Position numbers and translations under genes: made by a program
Shown here: piece by piece, positions 46,580 to 58,711 of the stretch
Numbering within the stretch: position 1 is the first letter of the stretch
How the letters are laid out: each line of letters starts with the position of its first letter
The notes under the pieces: generated by a model
Database searches by the model: none
What the model was told of the DNA's origin: nothing
Seen by the model: only the letters and a program-made list of their open reading frames with translations
DNA from: Echiichthys vipera
Taxonomy: Eukaryota; Chordata; Actinopteri; Perciformes; Trachinidae
Reading direction: 5' to 3'
DNA: 64,000 nt
Assembly: GCA_963691815.1 (NCBI GenBank)
Contig: OY829659.1
Span: 5,912,515-5,976,514 of the forward strand

Positions 46580-48465
46580 GAGCAGCAAATAACGTCAGTA
46601 TGCAGCTCTAAAACGCTCAAACTAGACGGGAAAGCTGTAAGTTGTCCTGTTGATACTGGTGTAAAGTTTTTGTTAATTGCTCTGAAATGATTGTTTTGTC
46701 ATGTGTATCTTATAGCACTAATCTAGCACTGGAATATGGAAGACAACCAAAGGCTCAGATAATTTAGGCCTTCATTAAATGTTACGAGAGGAATGAAAAC
46801 ACCATATAATCCAAAACTAGAATAAAGATATGAAAATGGGTTGAGTATGAGTATAAGAGTCTCCCTTTTACAGACATGTCAGCTTTTTGCTAATTCTATG
46901 CAGTTTAGGGCAAAGAGCATGCACTTTTTCTCGTGCAGTACAAACGTAGTATTTAGGCTTATTCTGAAATGGTGTATTTGAAAGTTTCTGCTTACTGGAG
47001 TAAACAGTCTGGGACCACATAATCGGCCTCAGATCAAGATGATGTTATTGTCCATGGTAGCCATTTTAATGTAATGAGAAGAGTATTTTTTTTAAACCTG
47101 ACCTCACTGTATAAACTGAGCAGTTGTGACCTCTAGGATAATCATTGCCTTGTGAAACTATACAACCATAAACTACAGACACAGGGCATTAAGAGGATGT
47201 ATGGCTTTCCTATGTATATTGACGATAAAGGGGATTCTGAGTGGTTTCCAGAATAAAAGGTGATCACCATCCAATCTCCGTAAAATGCAATTCTTGAAGA
47301 ATATGAATATTAACATTTTTACGAAATGACAACATGGGTTTTTCTATGGTGTTCCTTAAGGTCTTGGCGTCTTAAGGTGGTATTTTTGGAGGGATTTTTC
47401 TCAATTCTCTAATGTTGAAAAATGGTTGAATTTCAAAGACTGCTGTAACATTTTCTGAGACATAAATGAGCAGAGGGATGGCCGTTGTCGACGTCCATCA
47501 TACTCCTCTAAGCCTTTATACACTCTCCAGTTGTTTTGCAGGGTGTCATCCTGCTTTGGCGAATTGAAGACTTAAATGGAAGTGCATGTTCACCTCATCG
47601 TCGTGTTTTGCGTATTTCAAGCTGCTCAAGTTACGAGAGAAAGTGAAACTTCTTGAATCACTAAATAAATATCAGTAAAGTTGGGGTACTTGGTTACTGT
47701 AAGTCGGCTGTTTCAGATCCAGCTCATTATAAGTAAAGTTTCATATGTTTCATTTAATTGATCTGTCTTCTTTCTCTTCTCTTCCATGTTTGCTGTCCTC
47801 CTGTAACGCTGTCTGTCTGAACAGGTAAGACATTTATATTAATTTGTGCAGAAACACAGAAACATCCAGAGTAAGTGCAGATGTGGGACGTTGACCCTCC
47901 TGCTTGGGCGGGTCTGAGCCGAAGCTTATCGCTCTCCCAGCTGAAGATTACATCTGAGGGTCCTTTTGAAGTTTGCTGAATTCCAGTGAAAGCTGAGGGT
48001 GTGGAGTTGTTTTTTGAGATGTTTGGACTGACCGACTTCAGTAGGTCTTAATTCCAGATTTAGCTTGAGCTGCTGCAAAAAACACTTTGTGCAGTACGCC
48101 CATATTTGAAGCAAACAAGGGGCTTTCTGAGGCGGATGAGCTGAAGAAGTACAAAGATGTAATTTTTGGGACAGCAACAGTTAAGCTTCATGTTTTTCTG
48201 CAGCTCGCATCTCATTTTCATGTCCTAACCGCAGGTTGTGAACATTAATTAAGCTGTCATTCAAACCTATTGTGTTTCTGCCTTCTCTTCACGCATGCTG
48301 AGTACAGATCTCAAGACATTTATAACTTTTGTTACTTTAAAATGCCAACGCTTAAAAGGGATGAGGGTTTTCAAAGGAGCCACCGAAGTCACGATGTAGG
48401 CCTCCTCACGCCGAGATATGGTTTCTACAGAGATACCGCTGCTAGTACTAGATGAAAGTAAGAAA
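46580..48465. other. Unannotated stretch
   Basis: No recognised TE. At 47816-47832 ctgaacag followed by gtaagac imitates a splice junction, but no coding frame leads into it. Confidence 0.45.
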
Positions 48466-48469
48466 ACAC

Positions 48470-48870
48470 ACCTAATACAGTCAGTTGCAGGTTTATTAGA
48501 CACATCCAGCTTAAACTAATGCAGCCTAATGCAACTAATCTGTTATAAATCCACCCTTTATGGAGGTTGTAATCTTTTTGTTAAAACTGTTTAACAGAGG
48601 TGTTGATTTATTCGTATGATCCCTTTGAAGGCTGCAGTTTGTGGTGCTGTTGAATTATTAGTTATGTGTGTTTTACTGACAGCTGTTGCTATTATTTCGT
48701 CCATCATGCGCATCACTTGCAGAAACTATCTGGCCCCGTCTCAAGGTTTGATTCAAGATGTTGTGGTAATATTAAGGCACAAACACTGCCGTAAAATGTT
48801 GCAGCTGAGTGCAAGTTGCCCTTATTCATGTTTGATTGCAATTATTCATGTGGCAAAATATTAATGTAGC
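48470..48870. repeat. Possible old fish interspersed repeat
   Basis: ggtttattagacacatccag, actaatgcagcctaatgcaa and ataaatccaccctttatgga follow in the order of a repeat that I recall from fish. No partner copy in the window. Confidence 0.35.
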
Positions 48871-48874
48871 CTTT

Positions 48875-49955
48875 GTGCCACAAATACAGTAAGCAGCAGA
48901 GGGAAGAAGTAGAAGCTGGAAGTCTTTACCAATGCGGTGCAAAGGGTTTAATATTTAGTCTGACCCTGTTGGTGTTTGCACACCTTCAGACTGTAAAAGA
49001 AGATAGCATGGTTTAAATGACACCAGTTATAAAGGCACTTTATTAGCCCCAACTCTCTGAAGATGCTAATGATTTCACTGTAACTGGGAAATTAGCGCTG
49101 ATCTTTGTGAACTGCAGTTTTTGTGGTTGTTGCACCAAATTTCATATTATTATTAATATTATCCACTTTAAAAACATGCAAATAGCCCAGAGGCATCAAG
49201 ACGCTGTTGCTCGGCAGCGAGTTAGGGATGCATTTCACCCTTTTGCGGTTGCTTTTTAGAATTACATGGTTTCTCTTAGTCTGTATTATGCAGGTTTAGC
49301 TGTCGCAGGGGCAGCACAAACCTTTTGTGAATACGCCTGAGTGTCCAATCAAAGCCTGATATGTCCCGATAATGTTTGATACACCTGGCGAGTGTTGCAG
49401 TTTTGATATCTGCAGCAGGAATCCCTCACATGGAGAATAAATCCAGTTTATTTGGTTACATAATTTTCTATTTGCCCACAACAATCACATCAGCCCCTTT
49501 CTAAATGTGTGGATTTGATAGGAAACTAACATTTCCCCGCATATATATTCACCGTGTCACATCTGAATGAAAGCAGGATCGACGTTATTCTCTTTTTCAC
49601 CCTGAACAACAGAACTGTTGCATGCTGGGATGTTTGCGAATCAGAACATGAGCGACGTTTGAGCATTTGACCTTTCTAAATGACAAATTTGTTTCTTTGA
49701 CGCCTTAGCTTCAACTCAATCTCTTATATTTCTGCACTCTGTGTCCGTCCTGCAGTGCTTTTAAGGGTTGGTCTCTTATTAAACTGCAGCTCTGTTCACC
49801 AGCATCGACCAGAAGACACACCTCACGCCGTTTTTCAGATTCTGTGGCTTTAGAAGCAGCAGGGGTGTCTTATTAACTCTGTGAGGAGCCCGTACTTAAA
49901 GGTACAGTCCACAAGCCCTCCTGGGACCATTGAGAGAGAGGTTTTATGAAATGGA
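48875..49955. other. Unannotated stretch
   Basis: No gene or repeat defined. Confidence 0.5.
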
Positions 49956-49958
49956 CTG

Positions 49959-49997
49959 AGATGGAGATGGAGATGGAGATGGAGATGGAGATGGAGA
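49959..49997. repeat. (GGAGAT)n hexanucleotide repeat
   Basis: Six units of ggagat. Translates as alternating Ser-Ile on the minus strand. Confidence 0.95.
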
Positions 49998-49999
49998 GG

Positions 50000-50930
50000 C
50001 TGAATGTCACAGCAAAGTACAGCTGGAGGCGTCTTGGCATGATGTGGAGGAGGAACTGAACAAACCCAACAAGCAGTTCACGGAGGTTGAAATGCAAGAG
50101 GCAACCAAGCTCAAAGTTGCAGCTTAGTTAGAAAAAACTATTTTCGTCTTTAAAAACAGATAAAAAGTAATTGCCAGAATTATTATTGACTCATTAATCA
50201 TTTAATAGTTTAGTCCACGGCTCAGAATTATGTCTTTAAATATCTTGTTTTGTCCAGAAAGTAGAAAAGCAGTAAATCATCATATTATTTTACGTGATAA
50301 ATTATTATTAAATGGCTAATTGATGACAGAAAATGGAAGGTTTATGAAGTATGATGATATATTAAATAATATAAGCATTACATTCCTGCATTTCCCACCT
50401 TGGCATCAATAAAGTATTTCTATTTTATTCTATTCTATATCGTTCATGGCAGCAAGAATGTGTTTGATTGGTGAAACACATAAGCCATGATTGATGAAAG
50501 TATGAGATTACAATTATAAATCAATATAAAAACATCTCTGAGTCTTTCATCTTGCATCTTTAAACAAAAAGACAAACGCTATAAGGAGGAGATATAAAAG
50601 AAACAAAACTAATATTCAAAGTCACATAAATCGTCTTTAAATAAGACATAAGAACAAATAGAGAAGGAGGCAAAGAAGAGAACGAAGACAACAGAATAAC
50701 GTTGATGTTTGATTTATTTCATTCAGTTGTTGCAGTTACAGGGACGGTGCATTTCTTGGTTATTTTAACTGCAGTCCCTGAGCAATAGGCTGTATTTAAA
50801 GAAGACTGATATGCTGTTAAAGTATATATTATGTATTTTACAGCTCAGCATTCGACAGCAGGCTGTCAAATCAAATGATGGCCTCTTATTCATAGAGAGG
50901 AGGAGACACAGATGTCCTCTGTTGTTCTGT
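50000..50930. other. No gene; LINE-like tail at 50396-50437
   Basis: cctgcatttcccaccttggc, then atcaataaagtatttctatt and a (tattc)n tail at 50396-50437, looks like another LINE or SINE end. The rest is A/T-rich. Confidence 0.45.
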
Positions 50931-50933
50931 TGC

Positions 50934-50962
50934 AGCTGCAGCAGCAGCAGCAGCAGCAGCAG
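50934..50962. repeat. (GCA)n trinucleotide repeat
   Basis: About nine GCA units. Confidence 0.95.
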
Positions 50963-51065
50963 TGGTACCAGGCGTTTAAGTCGAGCCATAAACAAAGTTA
51001 ACTGAGTTATTAGGCAGGCCTGTTGTGACAGAGCCGATCAATAACCTGCACTCAGCTACAGAGGG

Positions 51066-51085
51066 AGGGGGGGGGGGGGGGGGGG
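51066..51085. repeat. Poly-G run
   Basis: About 20 consecutive G after gagggag. May form G-rich structures and is prone to sequencing error. Confidence 0.9.
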
Positions 51086-51454
51086 TAGATAACGAAGACA
51101 GGAGGAGAGAAATGTTGCTGTTGCTTTAATGGCTGTGGATTTAAACTGCTGAGAGAAGAAAACAAACGACTGGAATAACTTTTTTATAATAATCAGCTAA
51201 AACACCGTCAAACAATCCAACTTAACCTGGATGCAGTTTACATAAAGTCAAGGACACATTAAATGATTTAAAGGCCTGATTATAACCTGCAAATTTTTTC
51301 TTTTTAACCGCAATTTCACAGTTACATTTAAGCTGTTTCAATGCATCACAGATCCAGAATCTCTCCACTGTTGCCCAAAAACACATCACTGTTGCCCCGG
51401 ATGCCGTGTTTCTTCACAAATACCCACTTAGACTGTTGAAACTAGTCTCAGAGT

Positions 51455-51722
51455 AACATCTCATCTCATCTTCAGCCTCTTATCCGGGGTCGGGTCGCGG
51501 GGGCAGCAGCTTTAGCAGGGGACCCCAAACTTCCCTTTCCCGGGCCACATTAACCAGCTCTAACTGGGGGATCCCGAGGCGTTCCCAGGCCAGTGTGGAG
51601 ATATAATCTCTCCACCTGGTCCTGGGTCTTCCCCGAGGCCTCCTCCCAGCTAGACGTGCCTGGAACACCTCCCTAGGGAGGCGCCCAGGGGGCATCCTTA
51701 CCAGATGATCCTGAACCACCTC
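51455..51722 (-). pseudogene. RTE-like LINE polyprotein C-terminus and 3' end
   Basis: Minus-strand frame 51480-51719 (79 codons) reads HLVRMPPGRLPREVFQARLA then GRRPRGRPRTRWRDY, and later EREVWGPLLKLLPP. The GRPRTRWRDY motif is typical of the C-terminus of endonuclease/reverse-transcriptase LINEs. The 3' side is very short and ends in gatgaga units (plus: catctcatctcatc), as in RTE/Rex3 elements. 5' truncated near 51722. Best preserved of three copies (20311, 34728). Confidence 0.75.
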
Positions 51723-51834
51723 AATCGATTACAAATTACAGTTACCAGCTGATTTTGATTTTGCTTCTGAATAGTTTTGAAAGACTTGCATCTTCAGTAA
51801 GAACCACTGAGCTTAGACGTATTCATCTAGATCG

Positions 51835-52021
51835 GTTGTCTGTCAGTCCAGGAACAGGGACCCCTCCTCAGTTACTCTCAGGTTTATTCCTTTTTCTTTG
51901 GCAGTTTCCTCCTGATTCGAGGGTCTAAGGACAGAGGGTGTCGTATGCTGTACAGATCGACAAGACCCTTGAGGCCAGTTTGTAATACTGTGCTTTATAA
52001 ATAAGATTAACTTGACTTGAC
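51835..52021 (+). mobile_element. LINE 3' UTR end, different family
   Basis: ggtttattcctttttctttg, gggtctaaggacagagggtg, tcgtatgctgtacagatcga and ctttataaataagattaact follow the order of a widespread fish LINE 3' end that terminates in (ttgaa)n. Here the tail is ttgacttga. No coding part. Confidence 0.65.
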
Positions 52022-52257
52022 TATTAAAAACATCAAGAGATGGACAGCCAGTGTTGGCTCGGGTCTTTTCACAGGATTTATCTGGCGTCATCAGTCATTA
52101 CAGAAATAGTAAATGGGTTCACAACATGTAGAAGGCAGGAGATTTGTGTGATTTTGAATGTGTATGTGAATCACACCTTCTCTATAGTGTTATTTATTTT
52201 TTTATTGGTTCCAAGTTCCTATCGTCTGGGAAATGGTGTGAGATTAGTCGTGGAGAT

Positions 52258-52402
52258 TAGACAGGAAGAGAAAGCGATGTGTTGAGGAGGATGAAAGAAA
52301 GGAATCGGAAGTAAAAAAGAGCGAGGATAAGGAACGAAGGGAATAGAGAAGGTGAAGCAACAAAAAGGAAGTAAGAAAGGATACAGACAGACAGACAGAC
52401 AG
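52258..52402. repeat. Purine-rich tract ending in (GACA)n
   Basis: About 145 bp with few pyrimidines on the plus strand, ending in five gaca units (52383-52402). Potential triplex-forming duplex. Confidence 0.7.
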
Positions 52403-52404
52403 GT

Positions 52405-54399
52405 AAGGATAACGGTGCACCATGTGGATGTGAACGCTTTCTACCCGCACAAAAGCTTTTAACTCAGGCTGAAGGTGTTCACCGCAACATCCTGCCTCTG
52501 TCTGTGTGTCCGGATGTATCCATTGGGCTGCTCAGCGGAGGAAATGGAATCCAGCATGAGCGGCAGATTTCCTCCAACACAACTGCATAAAAACCAGCAG
52601 TTTCTTTTTTTTTATTCATCTCCCTTAACCTGCGTCATAGAAACCGGGCTGCAGCTGAGTCTGACAGAGAGAGAAAAGGTTCACATTGAGCCTCAAAGTT
52701 CAGCCTAAACAACACACTTTCGAGGGAGATCGACCGACCCCGAATTCGCTAGTGGGAGGTTTCACTTAGACAGGCATTCCAGTGCACTTTGCCTGGTTGG
52801 AAGTCCGAAACTTCGGACTTCCCATGACACTTGAACGCAGCATGAGCAGCGCAAGTGAAACGGTGCGACGGATGATAAGCAGGAAGTTGGCAAATAGTTT
52901 TATTTGGACCAAATACAATGATTGGTCTGACTTTTATTAGAATATGAGACATGAATATTTTTGAGTTACAACACCAGGTGGATTTCTTTTACCTTTTAGT
53001 GTGTCATACGCTTATTAGGAGCAAAAAAAACACATAAAACACAAGATCTAAATCACATAAAAGGTCATTTAAAACATCTAAAAGATTGCAGTTACAGACG
53101 TTACAGTGCAGATAACTGAAAAGCAAACATAAAAAGTGTAAAAATACCAGAAAGGTAAGAATTGCATTAATTATTCTGATGGTTACATAACATGGAATAT
53201 GTCTTTTTGAGAAACACCATTTTTAGCTCCCGCTGACTCCATCCCTCTCTTCCCTTCTCGTGAGCAATGACTCTCATGTCAGGCTAAATATTGAAACAGG
53301 CTCCCCAACCCCCCCTATCATTGTTACCAGGCTGTGAGGACAGTGTCAGCAGCAGAATGATGCATCTATTTCAAGCATGGATCATCCTGAACAAGAACAC
53401 AATTTGTCTTTGTCTTATTTATTTATTTTTTCACAGTTAATCGGCCATGCAAGCTGCATTTCGGCAGCAGAACCGTGGTTTACAGAACGACCAGGCTGGA
53501 CTGGCAGAGCAAAACTTCCGTAGCAATGCCAACATGTATGGTTGCGGCTACATGCTACAGTAATCCCCCAATAGAGATCTTTATAATGTGCTGTCACCAC
53601 TATATTACTAAAGTCAGTTAGAGAGGGTTCACTTGGTTGAATAGCTCTGTATTACAGAAATATCCCCCATCACAGCTTTCCATTGGTGGCTCTCTAGTTT
53701 TATTATAGTGTCTGTTTGGACACAGCCTCCCTTCATCTCCAGAGGGAACAAAGTAGTGAAATACAAATGCTGTTTTCATGTAATCATAGCACTCAGGTGC
53801 GGCCAGCTGTGGGTCTCACAGGTGTATCACAGTGGTGTGTATATGTCAACCGTGAGTAACAAGAACTGCAGCACCAAAATGCCAAGGTACAGTCTCTTTA
53901 CGGTCATGTAGAGGCGCCGTGTCCATTTGAGAGCACCTACAGGTTTATTTTTCAACCATAAAATGACCTGCTTAGTGCATGTCTCGGTCACAAAGCAAAG
54001 CGAATGTTTCATTAGTGGATTTTTTTATAAATTCCCAAATATCGACATTGTTGCCGAGTCAACCCAGTAAAACAGTCAGTATCTCTCAGGCTCTAAGTTA
54101 ATTAAAGTTGTGGCTACTGGGGCAGTTTTAACAGCTGGTGTACTTTGACCAAACAAACAAAGAATTGTAAATAGATTTGGCTTTCTAAAACCTTTGGACT
54201 CTCCACAAGTTATAGTGAAATGAGCAAGAAGAAAAAAGGAAGGAAAAGGTGGAATTTGCTCTATAAAGCCTGTATGACGCAGAGAAATATACCTGGATTG
54301 GTCCTGATTCTTATCCCGCAGACTGACCCCACACATCCGACACAAACTTCTTCATTTGAACAATAAGAAAAATATAATTACAATGAATGTCATCCTGGT
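52405..54399. other. Unannotated stretch
   Basis: About 2 kb with only short frames. No repeat family recognised, apart from A-rich runs near 53020-53120 that might be an old LINE tail. Confidence 0.45.
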
Positions 54400-54407
54400 T
54401 CTAGGAT

Positions 54408-54692
54408 TAGGGCGACACGGTGGTTTAGTGGTTCGCACTGTCGCCTCACAGCGAGAAGGTTCCAGGTTCGTATCCCAACTGGGGCCTGTCTGTGTGGAGT
54501 TTGCATGTTCTCCCCGTGTCTGCGTGTGGTCTCCGGTTTCCTCCCACAGTCCAAAGACGTGCATGTGTTAGGTTAATTGTTGACTCTAAAACTTGCCCGT
54601 AGGTGTGAATGGTTGGCCGATGTCAGCTGCGATCAGCTCCAGCCCCCTGCGACCCTGACAGGGACAAGCGGTCGAAAAATGAATGAATGAAA
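54408..54692 (+). mobile_element. SINE S1 with internal deletion
   Basis: Flanked by tctaggat (54400-54407 and 54693-54700). Head gggcgacacggtggtttagt and B-box-like ggttcgtatcc present. The body runs to gtgtgaatggttgg, then jumps directly to ccgatgtcagctg, lacking the 70-80 bp found at 16737-17104 (tgtctctg through cctcacg). The tail is short atga units. Confidence 0.85.
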
Positions 54693-54699
54693 TCTAGGA

Positions 54700-55378
54700 T
54701 GAGGTGTCGTGGTAAAGAAATAAAGAATGGGGCTAATGACATCCACAGCGTCACACAAAAGGCAACGTTTCTGTTTTACTGCTGAGTTATCGACCGAAGC
54801 CACGGTTTAATGAGCATATGATAAATATTCCTGCAGTTATAGTAATATATATATACAATTCAGTGCAATATCTGACTCTGACTTTGCTGTGTATATAGGA
54901 ATAATGTGAATCTGGGTGCATGTGTATGAATGTATGTTCATATTTCGTGTGTATAATGTATGTTTTTGTTCTATTTTTCTCATTTAATTGTTGTTTTTAT
55001 TATTATTTGCATACCTACTAATACAATTTGAGCTCCGAATTTCTTTGTATGCACCAGTGCCGTGAAAATAAAGCAATTCTTTGTTATGTAACAGTAGAAG
55101 GTCGTTCCCAGCACCAGTCGTTAATCCGAATTTTAAGTAAAACCAGTTAAAGACACATTTGCCACTCAGCAACTGAGCAAATGTAAAGATAAAATTCCTC
55201 CCAACATAAACTTTGTTGCTGTTGTACGTCTCCATGACCCTAAAGTCAAAAGGCGCATATGTAAAATATTAATAAGGACGAACACAGACTCACACCTGAA
55301 GGCGGAGTGGCTGAACCCCCAGCTGAGTTCAGTAATTAGAGAGCTGGCAAAGCAGGTGGCGCTGCCTGTCTCTTTGAC
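54700..55378. other. No gene; possible retroposon tail at 54960-55080
   Basis: gccgtgaaaataaagcaatt at 55060-55079 resembles a retroposon polyadenylation end. Nothing else. Confidence 0.35.
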
Positions 55379-55379
55379 A

Positions 55380-55418
55380 GTGTGTGTGTTGGTGTGTGTG
55401 TGTGTGTGTGTGTGTGTG
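55380..55418. repeat. (TG)n microsatellite
   Basis: TG units with a ttgg interruption. Confidence 0.95.
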
Positions 55419-55755
55419 ACAGCCTTTCCTGTGGGGGAGAATGTCAGAGTGCCACCATTCGCTGCCTGTTAATTACTGCTCCTCACTGTCTGCGTCACTT
55501 CGGGACAACAACTCAGCGAGGTGACGAGCGACCACAGCTCGCTGTCTGCCAGAGCCAAAGAAAAAGATTGGATCCCCTTTTTGAAATCCATGACTGTGTT
55601 GTTGTAATCTTACATGGCATTGCAGACTCGCTAACATATGAGAGAAATAATAGGCTGAAGAAAAACGTGTTTAAGAGCTGGGATTTGGGTTTCTGTTGGG
55701 TCCTTTATGTCGGAAAGGGATGAAGATCAACACCAGCACATTTGTTCAGATGGAT

Positions 55756-55757
<2 letters not shown>

Positions 55758-55809
<52 letters not shown>

Positions 55810-55814
55810 TTTGT

Positions 55815-55855
<41 letters not shown>
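55758..55855. repeat. Interrupted (TG)n microsatellite
   Basis: Two TG blocks (55758-55807, 55816-55855) split by ctttgtgg. Confidence 0.95.
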
Positions 55856-55857
<2 letters not shown>

Positions 55858-56020
55858 ATACATTTGTTGATAATCATGACACTGAAATCAATAAAGCTCG
55901 CATCACATCGCTCCCCACAAACACAGAATGAGAGCATCAAGAATGAAAGAAAAAGGTGTTACAACACAAAAAAACATCCCTAGTTCATTCCACCTCTTCC
56001 TTTTCTATATGTAGCTACCT

Positions 56021-56148
<128 letters not shown>

Positions 56149-56149
56149 T

Positions 56150-56576
56150 CCTCCATGCAGAGCAGCTGTATTCATCCTCCGGACGTGCGTGTGGAGGTTC
56201 TGCTTTGTACAGAAGCTGCTACTCATCTCTGAGCTGCTTACACAATAACAACACTGTTTTATTATAGTCCAGCTGAGAGTGGTTTATATTTGGGAGAAGG
56301 GATTTATCTGCCGCACCACAGCCTCTGAACTGATCACCAAATTATTAGGGTCTTGGTCGACTAAGTCAACACTGAAAACAATGCTTACTTCTCTCATATC
56401 ACAATAATATTCACAAATATTTTTAGTTAATATAAAAGAGAGATAATTCTCCGTGATTGCACTTGTCTGTGGAGGCCTGAAACTATTTGGCTTTATTTTC
56501 TATGAACTAGAGGCCGTCATTTGATTTGACAGCCTGCTGGTGAATGCTGAGCTGTAAAATACATAATATAAACTTT
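56150..56576. other. Unannotated stretch
   Basis: Ordinary sequence. Confidence 0.5.
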
Positions 56577-56589
56577 TAACAGCACATCA

Positions 56590-56763
56590 TTCATTCATTC
56601 ATTCATCTTCAACCGCTTATCCCGGGGTCAGGGTCGCGGGGGTGCTGGGGCCGATCCCAGCTGATATCGGGCGTGAGGCGGGGTTCACCCTGGACAGGTC
56701 TATCACAGGGCACATAGAGACGTACAGAGACAGGCACCCAACCACTACACCACCGTGTAGCCC
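56590..56763 (-). mobile_element. SINE S1, short deleted form (174 bp)
   Basis: Perfect 12-bp target duplicates aacagcacatca (56578-56589 and 56764-56775). On the minus strand the head ggtggtgtagtggttgg passes directly into gtgcctgtctctg, skipping the B box and roughly 150 bp. The 3' half and tgaatga tail are intact. Without a B box this copy cannot drive its own transcription. Confidence 0.85.
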
Positions 56764-56874
56764 AACAGCACATCAGTCTTCTTTAAATACAGCCTACTAC
56801 TACTGTGTGATTATTACTGTGTGTATATTGTTTAATTACTTTGTTATTTATGTATCTATGTGTTATTTTCAGTA

Positions 56875-56945
56875 TATGTGTGTGTGTGTAGGTAATATGT
56901 ATGTATGTATATGTGTGTGTGTACGCCTGTGTGTGTGTGTGTATG
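56875..56945. repeat. Compound TG/TATG microsatellite
   Basis: TG units alternating with tatg and tacg blocks. Confidence 0.85.
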
Positions 56946-56999
56946 TTATATGTTATAATAATATAAAGAATAATGTATTTTATTAAGATAAATATCTTT

Positions 57000-57318
57000 G
57001 TAATAGAATTATGCTTTGTTAGATGCAGAACAAGGATAGTTGAAGAATGACAAATGGAAGTTATTATTGTTGTTATTATTACTTTATAGATAGAAGGAAA
57101 AATATTTCAGTAATATTTATTAAAAAGGTTTAGGGAATTAAATACGTTTACACTTCTTCCCACTCCTTTTAGGATATGTAAACAGAATTTATATTTTTTC
57201 AGTTTACTTTGTTAAACTTTGTGATTGTACATTCATTTTTCCTTTTCTTTATGACTGCCCATTAATGTATGATAGTTTTGTTTTTTCACACATTCAAAAT
57301 AAACTATCTATCTATCTA
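57000..57318 (+). mobile_element. Possible LINE 3' UTR
   Basis: cacttcttcccactcctttt, then aggatatgtaaac, and the end ttcaaaataaactatctatc with (tatc)n resemble a fish LINE 3' region. No coding part seen. Confidence 0.4.
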
Positions 57319-57319
57319 C

Positions 57320-57920
57320 GTGCTCAGGGACTGCAGTTTAGAATTGGCCAAGAAATGCACTTTCCCTGTATCTTCAAAACTTACAAATTAATAAAATGAA
57401 TCAAACGTAAACACTTATTGTCTGTAGTCAAGATAGAAAACTGTCTGGGTCTTTTCATTTTGTTGTATTTTAAGACTTCAAAATGATTCAATACTAGAGT
57501 CAATACACTACAAAAGCATCAGGATTGATTCAACACAATACTTTACTTCAAATTTAAGCATATTTTTCTACCAAGCGCTTTTTTCCACTTAACAAAAGAA
57601 GCCACGGTTCTCAAATAATAACTCATCACTTTACGTGAATTTAACAGTCTGGCCAAAGTGACAAACCTTTGATTTGAATCAGAAACTGCTCAGTAACAGT
57701 AAGTGACAATGACGGAAAATCTGAGACACCGGCTTTGACAGAAAAACATTTCACTTGCAGAAATCTTTTATTATAAGAAGTAAGAGCCTTTCAGAAGCTG
57801 TCAAGCAGCCAAGAGGATTAACTTTTTGGAAATAAAGCGTCCCCTTCACTCAGACAGTGATTTTTGGTAGATGTCACCCTTTTGTGTTGAGGGATGAGAT
57901 CATCCCTGCGGTAGATGGGG
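57320..57920. other. Unannotated stretch
   Basis: A/T-rich, no gene. Confidence 0.5.
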
Positions 57921-57922
57921 AT

Positions 57923-58125
<203 letters not shown>

Positions 58126-58129
58126 TTGG

Positions 58130-58710
58130 GGCATGACATAATTTCACTGGGTGGTTTAACAGATGAGGGAGGAGACAGGATGTCAAACCCTCATTAATGT
58201 AGAAAGATCATGTCAGTCTTGTCACAAATCTAACAGCCACAGCAGGATCCATCATGATAGACCAACAGGGGAATGTCTTTGTGCTAAAAAATGATAAAAT
58301 AGCTTATAAAAACAAATCATACAAAGACCTGATTGAAGTTGTAGTCATGTGTCTGTAGGTCCACTCAGTAATATGTTAATACCAAACTGAAGTTACTGTG
58401 TCAAAGTAAGACATTAATGCCAATAAGTTTGTTTTAACTTGACGCTTTTAGCTTGAGTGTAAATGTGATGTGTATTATGTTTCCAACAAATAAGTGATGG
58501 TTAACCTATTGCATACTTTGCTTTGTTAGCTTTAAAAAGTTCATTTCTAAACAAAGCTCCTACGAAGCTTTGACGAGCTAGTAGTGGTTGTTGGGAGTAT
58601 TATTTGTCACGTAGCATGAAGATGCAAACTTAAATAAGTTGACGGGTCTTTGGCTATAGCTATCATTGAGAGTGAATAGTTTTATTGCCCCTATCACGTG
58701 ACCCTTTCTG
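58130..58710. other. Unannotated stretch
   Basis: No gene or repeat recognised before element D. Confidence 0.5.
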
Positions 58711-58711
58711 G

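Noticed and set aside
47816..47832. Splice-donor-like ctgaacag/gtaagac
   Set aside because: No open exon with domain content precedes it.
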